Origin: Rugosimonospora africana
GTDB lineage: Bacteria; Actinomycetota; Actinomycetes; Mycobacteriales; Micromonosporaceae
Assembly: GCF_016862975.1 (NCBI RefSeq)
Contig: NZ_BONZ01000013.1
Coordinates: 248,001-312,000, forward strand
Direction: 5' to 3'
DNA: 64,000 nt
Under the pieces are notes generated by a model that worked only from the letters and a program-made list of their open reading frames with translations, did not search any database and was not told the DNA's origin. The translations under genes were made by a program, and so were the position numbers. Below are positions 9,021 through 17,504 of the stretch, one piece after another. Position 1 is the stretch's first letter; the number at the start of each line of letters is the position of its first letter.

Positions 9021-10502
9021 TCAGTCGGGGTCGCCGGAGGCGGAGGGTTTCGGCTCGATGCCCTGCTCGCGAGCCCACCGGTGCAGTTCGGCCACCGCCT
9101 CGTCGTGCTCCAGCGGGCCGTGCTCCAGCCGCAGCTCCTTGAGGTGCCGCCAAGCCTTACCGACCAGCGGGCCGGGCGAGATGTCGAGCAGCTCCATGAT
9201 CGCGTTGCCGTCCAGGTCGGGCCGGACCCGGGCCAGGTCCTCCTCCGCCTCCAGCCGCGTGATCCGCTCCTCCAGCGCGTCGTAGTCCGTGGCGAGCGCG
9301 GCCGCCTTGCGCCGGTTCCGGGTGGTCACGTCGGAGCGGGTCAGCAGGTGCAGGCGGGGCAGCAGGTCACCGGCGTCGGTCACGTACCGGCGCACCGCCG
9401 AGTCGGTCCACTCACCCCGCCCGTACCCGTAGAAGCGCAGGTGCAGCGCGACCAGCTCGACCACGGCGGTGATGACGTCCTTCGGGTACTTCAGCGCCTT
9501 CATCCGCGCCTTGGTCAGCCGGGCGCCCACCATCTCGTGGTGGTGGAAACTCACCCGGCCGTCCGGGCCGATCGCCTTCGTCGCCGGCTTGCCGACGTCG
9601 TGCATCAGCGCGGCCATCCGCAGGATGAAGTCGGCGCCGTCCTTCTCCTGCCGGATCGCGTTGCGGAGCACGATCAGCGTGTGCTCGTACACGTCCTTGT
9701 GCTGGGCGTGCTCGTCGATCTCCAGCTTGAGCCCGGACAGCTCGGGCAGGAACTGGTCGGCCAGCCCGGTGTCGACCAGCAGCCGGAGGCCGGCGACCGG
9801 ATCGTGCCCGGCCAGCAGCTTGGTGAACTCGTCCCTGATCCGCTCCGCCGTGATCCGCCCCAGGTCGGTGGCCATCTCCGTCATCGCGGTCACGACCGGC
9901 GGAACGACCTCGAACTCGAGCTGCGCGGCGAACCGGGCAGCGCGCAGCATCCGCAGCGGATCGTCGCCGAAGCTCTGCCGCGGCGTGCCGGGGGTGCGCA
10001 GGACGCCGGCGGCGAGGTCGTCCAGGCCGCCGTACGGGTCGGTGAACGTGTGCTCGGGTACCGACACGGCCATCGCGTTCACCGTGAAGTCGCGGCGCTG
10101 CAGGTCGTCGACGAGAGTGGTGCCGTACTGGACGACGGGGTTGCGGCTCACGCCGTTGTACGCCTCGGACCGGTACGTGGTGATCTCCAGGCGCAGCCCT
10201 CGGCGCGCGGCGCCGATGGTGCCGAACTCGCGGCCGGTCTCCCAGGTCGTCTCCGCCCAGCTGCCCAGCGCCTTGAGCGTCTGGTCTGGGGTGGCGCTGG
10301 TGGCGAAGTCGAGGTCGTTGCCGAGCCGCCCGAGCAAGGCGTCGCGGACCGAACCGCCAACGAGGTGCAGCTCGTGGCCGGCGCGGGCGAACCGCTCGCC
10401 GACCTCGTCGATCACCGGGAAGACGCGCACGAGTTCGCCCAGCGCCCGGCGCTGGGCCTGGGACAGGGCGCGGGCCTGGTTGGCAGCAGAGGACTCGGAC
10501 AT
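9021..10502 (-). CDS. cca: CCA tRNA nucleotidyltransferase
   Basis: The enzyme adds or repairs the 3' CCA of tRNAs; the tRNA-Ile gene in this window does not encode CCA. The 493 residues show LVGGSVRDALLGR and the catalytic NDLDFATSA (DxD) of class II nucleotidyltransferases. They also show RRDFTVNAMAV, RMLRAARFAAQL, and a C-terminal HD domain with LMHDVGKPATK and HHHEMVGA. The ATG at 10502 was chosen because residues upstream of it are encoded by an intergenic repeat patch. It corresponds to Rv3907c (pcnA) in the mycobacterial origin region, where a NUDIX gene would normally be divergent; that gene is missing here. Confidence 0.95.
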   Translation of the reverse strand: MSESSAANQARALSQAQRRALGELVRVFPVIDEVGERFARAGHELHLVGGSVRDALLGRLGNDLDFATSATPDQTLKALGSWAETTWETGREFGTIGAARRGLRLEITTYRSEAYNGVSRNPVVQYGTTLVDDLQRRDFTVNAMAVSVPEHTFTDPYGGLDDLAAGVLRTPGTPRQSFGDDPLRMLRAARFAAQLEFEVVPPVVTAMTEMATDLGRITAERIRDEFTKLLAGHDPVAGLRLLVDTGLADQFLPELSGLKLEIDEHAQHKDVYEHTLIVLRNAIRQEKDGADFILRMAALMHDVGKPATKAIGPDGRVSFHHHEMVGARLTKARMKALKYPKDVITAVVELVALHLRFYGYGRGEWTDSAVRRYVTDAGDLLPRLHLLTRSDVTTRNRRKAAALATDYDALEERITRLEAEEDLARVRPDLDGNAIMELLDISPGPLVGKAWRHLKELRLEHGPLEHDEAVAELHRWAREQGIEPKPSASGDPD

Positions 10503-10569
10503 AGCGCGGGCAAGCCTATCCGTAGCCCGGCCGGCCACACCCGCCCCGGTCCCGCCCGCGCCGCTGGTC

Positions 10570-10655
10570 GGCTCCGGCTGCGCCCAGTCAGAGCCCACGC
10601 GGACTGTGCTCGCCTCCGCCACAACCCGGCTCCGGCTGCGCCCAGTCAGAGCCCA
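10570..10655. repeat. 28-bp exact direct repeat between cca and ABC permease
   Basis: A 28-bp word beginning GGCTCCGGCTGCGCCC occurs exactly at 10570-10597 and 10628-10655. Between the copies lies TGTGCTCGCCTCC, shared with the 57-bp repeats at 3759-3872. It sits in the short spacer upstream of cca and after the permease stop. Confidence 0.8.
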
Positions 10656-10658
10656 GCC

Positions 10659-11591
10659 TCAGCCCTTGTTCGCGCCCAGCGTCAGGCCGGAGACGAACTG
10701 CCGTTGCAGCGCGAAGAAGACGATCAGCGTGGGTAGGGCGACCAGCACCGATCCGGCCGCCAGCAGGTTGTAGTCCGTGAAGAACTGGCCGCGCAGGTTG
10801 TTCAGCGCGCTCGTGATCGGCAGCTTGTCACCGGTCGACATGAACACCAGGGCCCACAGGAAGTCGTTGTAGATCCAGGTGAACTCCAGCGTGGCCAGCG
10901 CGCCCAGGGCCGGCCGGGCCAGCGGCAGGATCACCCGCCAGTACTGGCGCCACACCCCCGCCCCGTCGACGACGGCGGCCTCGGTCAGCTCCGACGGGAT
11001 CGTCTGCATGTAGTTGTAGAGCACGAACACGCAGAAGCCGGTCTGGAACGCCACGTGGATGGCGATCACGCCAAGGTACGAGTCGTACACCGTGCCCGAC
11101 TCCGACAGCCAGTACGGCAGCGGAATCTTGGTATACAGCGTGTAGAGCGGCGTGACCATGACCTGGGGCGGCAGCAGGTTGCCCGCGGTGAACAGGATCA
11201 GCAGGAACTTCCGCCCCGGAATCTTGAAGCGTGCCAGGGCGAATGCCACGAACGAGGCGAAGAACAGCGTCAGTACCAGCGCCGGCGCCGTGATGATCAG
11301 AGTGTTCAGGAAGTACTTTCCCATCCCACCCTGGCTGAACGCCTGCGAGTAGTACTTGAACGACAGGTGGTGCGGCAGCGACATGTACCCGTACTTGGCG
11401 GTCTCCTGATACGGGCGCAGCGACGCGTACACGGCCAGCAGCAACGGGGCCAGCCAGCCCAGCGCCACGATCGTGAGGACGATGTACAGCAGGATCCGGG
11501 CCGGGCGTACCGGCCGGCGGTTGGCCTTCCCGGTCGCGTCCCGCCGCCGGTCGATCACATCCCGGGCCGCGGCCGAGGTGGTGGTGGTCAT
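10659..11591 (-). CDS. Carbohydrate ABC transporter permease (MalG type)
   Basis: This 310-residue inner-membrane permease has six predicted helices and the EAA loop (EAAVVDGAGVWRQYWRVILP), which docks the ATPase. It ends LTLGANKG, as in MalG-like sugar permeases. It overlaps the preceding permease gene by 4 bases and is last in a three-gene minus-strand operon: binding protein, MalF-type permease, MalG-type permease. No ATPase gene is present, which is common in actinobacteria where one MsiK-type ATPase serves several importers. The substrate is unknown. Confidence 0.92.
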   Translation of the reverse strand: MTTTTSAAARDVIDRRRDATGKANRRPVRPARILLYIVLTIVALGWLAPLLLAVYASLRPYQETAKYGYMSLPHHLSFKYYSQAFSQGGMGKYFLNTLIITAPALVLTLFFASFVAFALARFKIPGRKFLLILFTAGNLLPPQVMVTPLYTLYTKIPLPYWLSESGTVYDSYLGVIAIHVAFQTGFCVFVLYNYMQTIPSELTEAAVVDGAGVWRQYWRVILPLARPALGALATLEFTWIYNDFLWALVFMSTGDKLPITSALNNLRGQFFTDYNLLAAGSVLVALPTLIVFFALQRQFVSGLTLGANKG

Positions 11592-12529
11592 CGCCGGTCC
11601 TCCCGCAGGATCTGGGTCAGGTACGCGATCACGAATCCGAGCGAGGTCACCAGCAGGATCACGGCGATGGCCGACCCGAAGCCGATCCGGCTCGCCTCAC
11701 CCACGATGTTCGCGGTCACCAGGACGGAGAGCAGTTCGAGCCCGTTGCGGCCGGAGTTGACCGCGTACACGATGTCGAACGCGCGCAGCGCCTCGATCAC
11801 CGTGATCACCAGGACGATGATGTTGATGGGCCGCAGGGTAGGGAAGATCACCCGGAAGAAGGTCTGCCGCTCGTTGGCACCGTCGATCGTCGCGGCTTCC
11901 TTCAGCGCCGGGTCGACCGACTTGAGGCCCGCCAAGTACAGGATCATCACGTAGCCGACGTGCCGCCAGGCTGCCGCGGCGAGGATGGCCCAGATGTTGA
12001 TGCTGGGATCGCCGAGGAAGTCGATGGGGTCCGCGGTCCGGCCGAGCAGTGAGTTCAGTGCGCCGTAGTCGCGCGAGTACACCAGTTGCGCGATGAAGCC
12101 GACCACGGCCAGGGACAGCACCACGGGCATGTAGAAGATGCTCTGGTACACCCGGGTGAACCTGATCCGCTTGTCGAGCAGCACCGCGAGCAGCAGCCCG
12201 AGCGGCGTGGCGAACACCCCGAGCGTGGCCAGCCACAGCAGGTTGTTACGGACGGCCCGCCAGAACGGCTCGTAGATCGTCACGATCTCGTGGTAGTTGT
12301 GCAGCCCGACCAGCTGCGGCGAGCTGAAGCCGTTGTAGTCGGTAAACGACAGCCCGATCGAGGTCAGCGTCGTACCCCAGATGAGCGCGATGTCCAGCAG
12401 CACCGGGAGGCCGATGAGCACCGCGAGGATGATGATGTCCCGCCGGGTGAAGCGGCTCAGGCGCCGGCGCCGACGGGCCACGGAGGCCTGCGGAGCCGGC
12501 GCCTGGGCGCTGACTTGAGTCGACGTCAC
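11588..12529 (-). CDS. Carbohydrate ABC transporter permease (MalF type)
   Basis: The 313-residue permease has six helices following an Arg-rich N-terminus, and an EAA loop (KEAATIDGANERQTFFRVIFPTL). It is the partner of the MalG-type permease, with which it overlaps by 4 bases. The start is a GTG at 12529, 7 bases after the binding-protein stop. Compared with classical MalF it lacks the large periplasmic loop, like most binding-protein-dependent oligosaccharide permeases of Gram-positive bacteria. Confidence 0.92.
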   Translation of the reverse strand: MTSTQVSAQAPAPQASVARRRRRLSRFTRRDIIILAVLIGLPVLLDIALIWGTTLTSIGLSFTDYNGFSSPQLVGLHNYHEIVTIYEPFWRAVRNNLLWLATLGVFATPLGLLLAVLLDKRIRFTRVYQSIFYMPVVLSLAVVGFIAQLVYSRDYGALNSLLGRTADPIDFLGDPSINIWAILAAAAWRHVGYVMILYLAGLKSVDPALKEAATIDGANERQTFFRVIFPTLRPINIIVLVITVIEALRAFDIVYAVNSGRNGLELLSVLVTANIVGEASRIGFGSAIAVILLVTSLGFVIAYLTQILREDRR

Positions 12530-12536
12530 TCCGACC

Positions 12537-13862
12537 TCAGTTGTCCGTGGCGAAGATGCTCTTCGCCTGAGCGTCGATGTTCTTCAGCAACGAGTCGATG
12601 TCCGAGGGCTTGTTGATGAACGACTGCAGGCTGGGGATCATCACCTGGGAGGCGAAGTCCGGCCGGGTGTCGCGGTCCATGAACTGCGAGATCTGCTTGG
12701 CGCCGGCGATGTACGCCTGGCACTTCTTCTGGAAAGCCGAGAAGTTCGAGGTGGACGCGCCGGAGTTGGTGGGGATGTTGCCGTTGTCCTTCGACTGGTA
12801 CGCGTTCTCCGCATCCGGCGACGCGAGGAACTTGATCAGCGCCTTGGCGGCTTCCAGGTTCTTCGCCTTCTTGGAGATCATGAAGCCGTCGATCGGTGCC
12901 TCGACCGCGTCCTGACCGAACTCCGTATTGATCATCGGGTACGGGAAGAAGTCCAGGTCGGCGGCGTCGGCCCCCTGGAACGACTGGGCGATCTGGCCCG
13001 AGCCGCAGACCATCATCGCGGACTTCTTCTGATATACCGAGTTCGCCGCGTCCTGCCAGATCCGGCCGTTGGCACCCTGCTGGTGGTACGGCAGCAGGCT
13101 GGCCCAGGTCTCGAAGACCTGCTTGACCTTGGGATCGGTCCACGACTCCTTGCCGGCCATCAGGCTGATGTGGAAGTCATAGCCGTTGGTCCGCATGTTG
13201 ATCTGGTCGAACGTGCCCATCGCCGGCCAGCCGTCCTTGTCGGCGAACGCGAACGCGTCCATCCCGGCACCCTTGATGGTCTTGCACAGCGCCGTCAGCT
13301 CGTCCAGCGTCTTGGGGGGCTGCCAGCCCTTGGCCTGCCAGACGCTGGGCCGGTAGAAGACCGCCCACGGGTAGTTGTAGATCGGCACGAAGTACTGCTT
13401 GCCGTCGTCGCCGGTGGCCGCCTTCTTGAGCGCGTCGCTGAATCCGGTGAGCCCGGACCAGACGTCGGAGATGTCGGCGGCCAGCCCCTGTGCGGCGAAG
13501 AACTTCATCCGGTTGCCGGCGAACCAGCTGAACACGTCGTCCGGGTTCCCCTTGAGGTACCGGCTGATGTTCTCCTGGAAGCTGTTGTGCTCCTGAGTAT
13601 TGATCTTCACCGTGACGCCGCTCGACTTCTGGTACGCATCCATGACCGCGGCGATGCCGGCCTTCGGGATGGCGTCCGAGTAGTTGGAGCCAAAGGTCAC
13701 GGTCTTGCTGTTGCCCGAGGAGCCACTGTCCTTGCCGCAGGCGGCGAGAACACCGGGGATCGCGAGGGCGCCGGCTCCTAGGGCAGTGTTGCGCAGCACG
13801 GTGCGACGCGAGACGGTCGACGAGGCCAAGCGGAGCGGCTGGTCGGGCGTTGACTGCGTCAT
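12537..13862 (-). CDS. Extracellular solute-binding lipoprotein (sugar ABC importer)
   Basis: The 441-residue protein has a twin-arginine-like segment SRRTVLRN, a hydrophobic stretch and the lipobox LAACG (Cys about 42), so it is probably exported and lipid-anchored. The mature part is a type-1 extracellular solute-binding protein with SWFAGNRMKFFAAQGL and SGQIAQSFQGADAADLDFFP segments. It is first in the importer operon, with AGGAGGGG before its ATG. A divergent DeoR-type regulator lies 477 bases away, suggesting sugar-phosphate-responsive control. The ligand is unknown. Confidence 0.92.
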   Translation of the reverse strand: MTQSTPDQPLRLASSTVSRRTVLRNTALGAGALAIPGVLAACGKDSGSSGNSKTVTFGSNYSDAIPKAGIAAVMDAYQKSSGVTVKINTQEHNSFQENISRYLKGNPDDVFSWFAGNRMKFFAAQGLAADISDVWSGLTGFSDALKKAATGDDGKQYFVPIYNYPWAVFYRPSVWQAKGWQPPKTLDELTALCKTIKGAGMDAFAFADKDGWPAMGTFDQINMRTNGYDFHISLMAGKESWTDPKVKQVFETWASLLPYHQQGANGRIWQDAANSVYQKKSAMMVCGSGQIAQSFQGADAADLDFFPYPMINTEFGQDAVEAPIDGFMISKKAKNLEAAKALIKFLASPDAENAYQSKDNGNIPTNSGASTSNFSAFQKKCQAYIAGAKQISQFMDRDTRPDFASQVMIPSLQSFINKPSDIDSLLKNIDAQAKSIFATDN

Positions 13863-14339
13863 GTGCCCCTCCTAGTCGTTGACGGGACGGAGTTGGATCA
13901 AAGATTCCAACGGAACCGTTCAAAACTCACCACAGTCCAGCCCCGGTATCGACGCGTGTCAAGACTGCCCATCCATTTGTTTCGACACCGTGACGCAGTC
14001 GTGTCAGGCCAGCTATTGACGGTCATAGTGGCGTCGCGCGGGTTCGTCGCGGCCGCGTTCATGGGCGGAAGAGTGTCGTCTCGTGTTGACTAGTGGTGAA
14101 ACGAGACGGCACTCTGTGGGCATGCCGACGTTCACTTACCGGATCGACGGACTCCGTCTCGGTAGTGACTCCAGCCATGAGGAGCGCGCGCCGCTATGGC
14201 GGGCGGGGGGTCCGGTGCGTCGCGGGAGCGTGCGCATTGATCCAGCCACCGCGACCGATGTTTCCTCACCCCAGTTTTCGCACAGATATCCACAAGCTCT
14301 CTCGCCGAGCCACCCCGTTCCCCGTACCGAGGTGGGGTG
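13863..14339. other. Divergent intergenic region of importer and DeoR gene
   Basis: This 477-base spacer contains the promoters of the two divergent units. Visible elements are AACGG-TT-CCGTT on the minus strand about 60 bases upstream of the binding-protein ATG, and the larger inverted repeat at 14070-14115. No convincing small gene is seen. Confidence 0.6.
14070..14115. promoter_or_regulatory. 15-bp inverted repeat, possible DeoR operator
   Basis: AGAGTGTCGTCTCGT (14070-14084) and ACGAGACGGCACTCT (14101-14115) pair at 14 of 15 positions with a 16-base spacer. It has no T tract and lies between divergent promoters, so it fits an operator better than a terminator. Binding by the adjacent DeoR protein is inference. 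Confidence 0.55.
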
Positions 14340-15110
14340 ATGCTCGCGCAGCAGCGCCAGCAGATCATCCACGAGATGGTCCAGCGCCTCGGCGGGGTCC
14401 GGGTCGGCGACCTCGTGCGGGAGTTCGGCGTATCGGACATGACGATCCGCCGGGATCTTGAGGCGCTCGCCGAGCGCGGGCTGGTCGCCAAGGTGCACGG
14501 CGGCGCTACGACCCTGGACCAGCACTCGACCGACGAACCCGGGTTCGCGGCCAAGCTGGTCCGCCAGCGGGCCGAGAAAGAGGCCATCGCCGCCCGGGCC
14601 GCGGCGCTGGTCCCGTCGGGCACCGCGATCGCGCTTTCGGCCGGCACGACCACCTGCGTACTGGCCGGGCTGCTGCTGGACGTGCCCGGACTGACGGTCG
14701 TGACCAATTCGGTACCGGTCGCCGACGCGTTCTACAAGGCCCGGCGCGCTGACCAGACGGTGGTGCTCACCGGGGGCATCCGTACCCCGTCCGACGCCCT
14801 GGTCGGCCCGTTCGCGGTCAACGCCATCCGGTCGCTGAACGTGGACATCCTGTTCATGGGGGTGCACGGCATGAGTACCCACGCCGGGTTCACCACCCCG
14901 AACCTGATGGAGGCGGAGACGGACCGCGCGCTGGTCGCGGCGTCCCGGCGGCTGGTGGTCTGCGCCGACCACACCAAGTGGGAACTCGTCGGCATCTCGA
15001 CAATCGCCGCGCTGCACGACGCGGATACTTTGATCACTGACTCGGGTCTGTCCGTCGCCGCCCGCGATCAGCTGGGCACCGAGGTCGGCGAGTTGGTCAT
15101 CGCGGACTGA
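14340..15110 (+). CDS. DeoR/GlpR family transcriptional regulator
   Basis: The 256-residue regulator has an N-terminal DeoR helix-turn-helix (RVGDLVREFGVSDMTIRRDLEALAERG, about 20-46). A C-terminal sugar-phosphate sensor domain of the DeoRC type follows, with ALSAGTTTCVLA, VTNSVPVADAF, VLTGG and FMGVHGMSTHAGFTTPN, related to ribose-5-phosphate isomerase folds. It is divergent from a sugar importer and likely represses it until a phosphorylated sugar binds. GTG 14337 directly precedes ATG 14340; the ATG is preferred for its spacing from GAGGTGG. Confidence 0.9.
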   Translation: MLAQQRQQIIHEMVQRLGGVRVGDLVREFGVSDMTIRRDLEALAERGLVAKVHGGATTLDQHSTDEPGFAAKLVRQRAEKEAIAARAAALVPSGTAIALSAGTTTCVLAGLLLDVPGLTVVTNSVPVADAFYKARRADQTVVLTGGIRTPSDALVGPFAVNAIRSLNVDILFMGVHGMSTHAGFTTPNLMEAETDRALVAASRRLVVCADHTKWELVGISTIAALHDADTLITDSGLSVAARDQLGTEVGELVIAD

Positions 15111-15332
15111 CCGGGCCCGCTAGGCGATCGTCCGTTTACCGACATATGCGGTGAGAGCACGCACACTCCGAGAAGCCGGTCATCGGACTGGCACTCAACG
15201 GGCAAACAGCGAAGAATGGCCACCCAGGTGCGTCACTCAACCCAGGTAAGGTCGTACTCGGCACTGGCTTCGAACGCCTAGGCTGGTGTCTGGGCAACGC
15301 GCAGCGAGTTTCATCCGGGGAGGGGAGGACTG

Positions 15333-16865
15333 GTGACCCAGGTCGACGAGGGTCCCGACTCGCCCGGCGTGCCGGGGATACTGACCTTTGGTGTGCCGAC
15401 CGTCGGTGAAGTGCTCGCGGAGCGGTACGAGCTGCAGGAGCACATCAACGACGACGCGTTCGGCCGGCAGGTCTGGCGCGGGATCGACGTCATCCTGCGC
15501 CGGCCGGTCGCGGTCGTGCTGCGATACCCGGGCGGCGAGGCCGCGGTCGAGATGCTCGACGCGGCGGTCGCGGCCAGCCGGGTGGTCCATCCTCACCTGG
15601 TCGACGTGTACGACGCGATCGACGAAGGTAACCGGGCATACGTCGTACGGGAGTGGGTCGACGGCAGCTCGCTGCGCGAGCTGGTCATGGAGTCCCCACT
15701 CGACCCCGACCGGGCGACGTCGGTGGCCAGCGCTGTCGCCGGCGCGGTGGCCGCCGTTCACGCCACCGGCATGGCGCACGGCAACGTTCACCCGGGCACC
15801 GTCCTCATCGGAGACGACGGCCGCGTGGTGCTCGCCGATGCCCGGGCCGACGAGTCCGCCACCATCGATGGCGACGTGCGGGCCATCGGTGGGGTGCTCT
15901 ACTGCGCGCTGACCGGGCACTGGCCCAAGCAGGAGGCCGGGTCCAACAGCCTGCCCGACGCCGTGCGCGACCCGTCCGGAGTGTTGGCGGCTCCCCGCCA
16001 GGTCCGCGGCGGTGTTCCCGGACACCTGTCCGACCTCGCCACCGACGTGCTCGACCCGGAACTGGCGCCGCCGTCGGCCGACGTGCTGGCCGCGGAGCTG
16101 GGCCGGCTGGACAGCGAGCAGCGCGACAGCGAGTTCTTCGGCGATGGTGGTCCGCTCGACTTCAACCAGACCCGGCTCGCCGAGCCCGTCACCCCGGAAG
16201 CGCGCCGCTCGGTCGGCCGCAAGCTCGCGGTCGGCGTCGCCGGGCTGGTCGTGCTCGCGCTCATCGGCCTGCTGATCGTGACCAAGGTCTTCTCCGGCCC
16301 CTCCGGCGGCGGCCAAGCGCAGTTGCAGCCGCCGTCCAACGGGCACACGAGCGGCGCCCCGACGCCGGCCGCTGGCCAGCCGACTCAGGTGAGCCTCGGT
16401 GCGGACCAGGTCCGGATCGTCGACCCCCAGGGCGACGGGCAGGAGCGGCGGGACGCCGACAAGATGGTCGACGGCAACAGCGACACGGCGTGGGAGACCC
16501 AGCACTACAAGCACGGACCCAACTTTGGCAACACGAAGTCCGGCATGGGTGTCTGGATCGACCTGGGCGCGGCCAAGAAGGTCAGCCTGGTCAAGATTGA
16601 CTTCACGATTCCCGGCGCCACGGTGCAGCTGAAGGCCGGCAACACGGCGTACCCTTCCACCTCGGCCGGCGATGCCCAGACGGTGGCCAACTACACACCG
16701 ATCGGTTCGGTGAGGGCGGATGCCCCAGCGACGACGACCCTGCTCGACGGCAACGGTCAGTCCGTCCGCTACCTGCTGGTCTGGATCACGTCCCTGCCGC
16801 AGTCGACAGATCAGTCCGATCGCTGGCAAGTCGGCATCGACGAGATCCAGGTTCTCGCGAGCTGA
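15333..16865 (+). CDS. Membrane pseudokinase, MviN C-terminal-half homolog
   Basis: The 510-residue protein has a kinase-like domain (about 30-265), one membrane helix (about 298-316) and an extracytoplasmic C-terminal domain (about 380-510) resembling F5/8-type carbohydrate-binding domains (MVDGNSDTAWETQ, GVWIDLGAAKKVSLVKIDF). All three catalytic hallmarks are lost: the VAIK lysine is replaced (VAVVLRY), HRD is HGN, and DFG is ADA. This is the layout of the C-terminal half of mycobacterial MviN (Rv3910), whose pseudokinase binds the FHA protein FhaA after PknB phosphorylation. Here no MurJ flippase gene precedes it. A Thr-containing juxtamembrane segment (NQTRLAEP, about 278-285) is a plausible phosphorylation site by analogy only. 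It starts at GTG 15333 after GGGGAGG. Confidence 0.8.
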   Translation: MTQVDEGPDSPGVPGILTFGVPTVGEVLAERYELQEHINDDAFGRQVWRGIDVILRRPVAVVLRYPGGEAAVEMLDAAVAASRVVHPHLVDVYDAIDEGNRAYVVREWVDGSSLRELVMESPLDPDRATSVASAVAGAVAAVHATGMAHGNVHPGTVLIGDDGRVVLADARADESATIDGDVRAIGGVLYCALTGHWPKQEAGSNSLPDAVRDPSGVLAAPRQVRGGVPGHLSDLATDVLDPELAPPSADVLAAELGRLDSEQRDSEFFGDGGPLDFNQTRLAEPVTPEARRSVGRKLAVGVAGLVVLALIGLLIVTKVFSGPSGGGQAQLQPPSNGHTSGAPTPAAGQPTQVSLGADQVRIVDPQGDGQERRDADKMVDGNSDTAWETQHYKHGPNFGNTKSGMGVWIDLGAAKKVSLVKIDFTIPGATVQLKAGNTAYPSTSAGDAQTVANYTPIGSVRADAPATTTLLDGNGQSVRYLLVWITSLPQSTDQSDRWQVGIDEIQVLAS

Positions 16866-16880
16866 CGCTGGGGAGCCGTG

Positions 16881-17504
16881 ATGGTGCGGCCGGTCGACCG
16901 GGTGCAGTCTGGCGGTGAGCCGGCCGCGTCGGATGACAAGGCACTCCTCGCCGCACACGTCGCCGGTGATCCCGACGCGTTCGGTGAGCTGATCAGGCGC
17001 CACCGCGACCGGTTGTGGGCGGTGGCCCTGCGTACGCTTGGCGACCGGGAGGAGGCCGCCGACGCGCTCCAGGACGCGATGATCTCGGCACTTCGCGGGT
17101 CGGACCGGTTCCGCGGCGACTCGGCGGTCACCACCTGGCTGCACCGGATCGTGGTCAACGCCTGCCTGGACCGGATCCGGCGGCGCCAGGCCCGGCCGAC
17201 GGTGGCGCTGGCCGACTCCGACCCGGTACCGGCGCCCGCCGTCGACTCCGACACCGCCCTGGACGTACGCGCCGCCCTGGCCCGGCTGCCCGACGAGCAG
17301 CGGATCGCCCTGATCCTGGTCGACATCGAGGGCTACCCGGTCGGCGAGGTCGCGGCGATCCTGCGCGTGGCCGAGGGCACCGTGAAGAGCCGCTGCGCCC
17401 GCGGTCGGGCGAGACTCGCGACACTCCTCGGGCACCTGCGGAACCCGGCGCCGGACCGAGCCGTCCCATCGCAGAGAACGACGAACAGCGAGGAGGCGGG
17501 GTGA
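16881..17504 (+). CDS. sigM: ECF RNA polymerase sigma factor SigM
   Basis: The 207-residue sigma factor contains sigma region 2 (FGELIRRHRDRLWAVALRTLGDREEAADALQDAM) and region 4 (LARLPDEQRIALILVDIEGYPVGEVAAILRVAEGTVKSR). Position between the MviN-type pseudokinase and the anti-sigma/trxB genes matches Rv3911 (sigM). It is 15 bases behind the pseudokinase and overlaps the anti-sigma gene by 4 bases, so the three are likely one operon. GTG 16878 directly precedes ATG 16881. In relatives SigM responds to redox and envelope conditions; that role is inferred here. Confidence 0.9.
   Translation: MVRPVDRVQSGGEPAASDDKALLAAHVAGDPDAFGELIRRHRDRLWAVALRTLGDREEAADALQDAMISALRGSDRFRGDSAVTTWLHRIVVNACLDRIRRRQARPTVALADSDPVPAPAVDSDTALDVRAALARLPDEQRIALILVDIEGYPVGEVAAILRVAEGTVKSRCARGRARLATLLGHLRNPAPDRAVPSQRTTNSEEAG

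Noticed and set aside
15237-17435. Minus-strand frame of 732 codons opposite the pseudokinase and sigM
   Set aside because: Runs antisense through two well-supported genes and has low-complexity composition.
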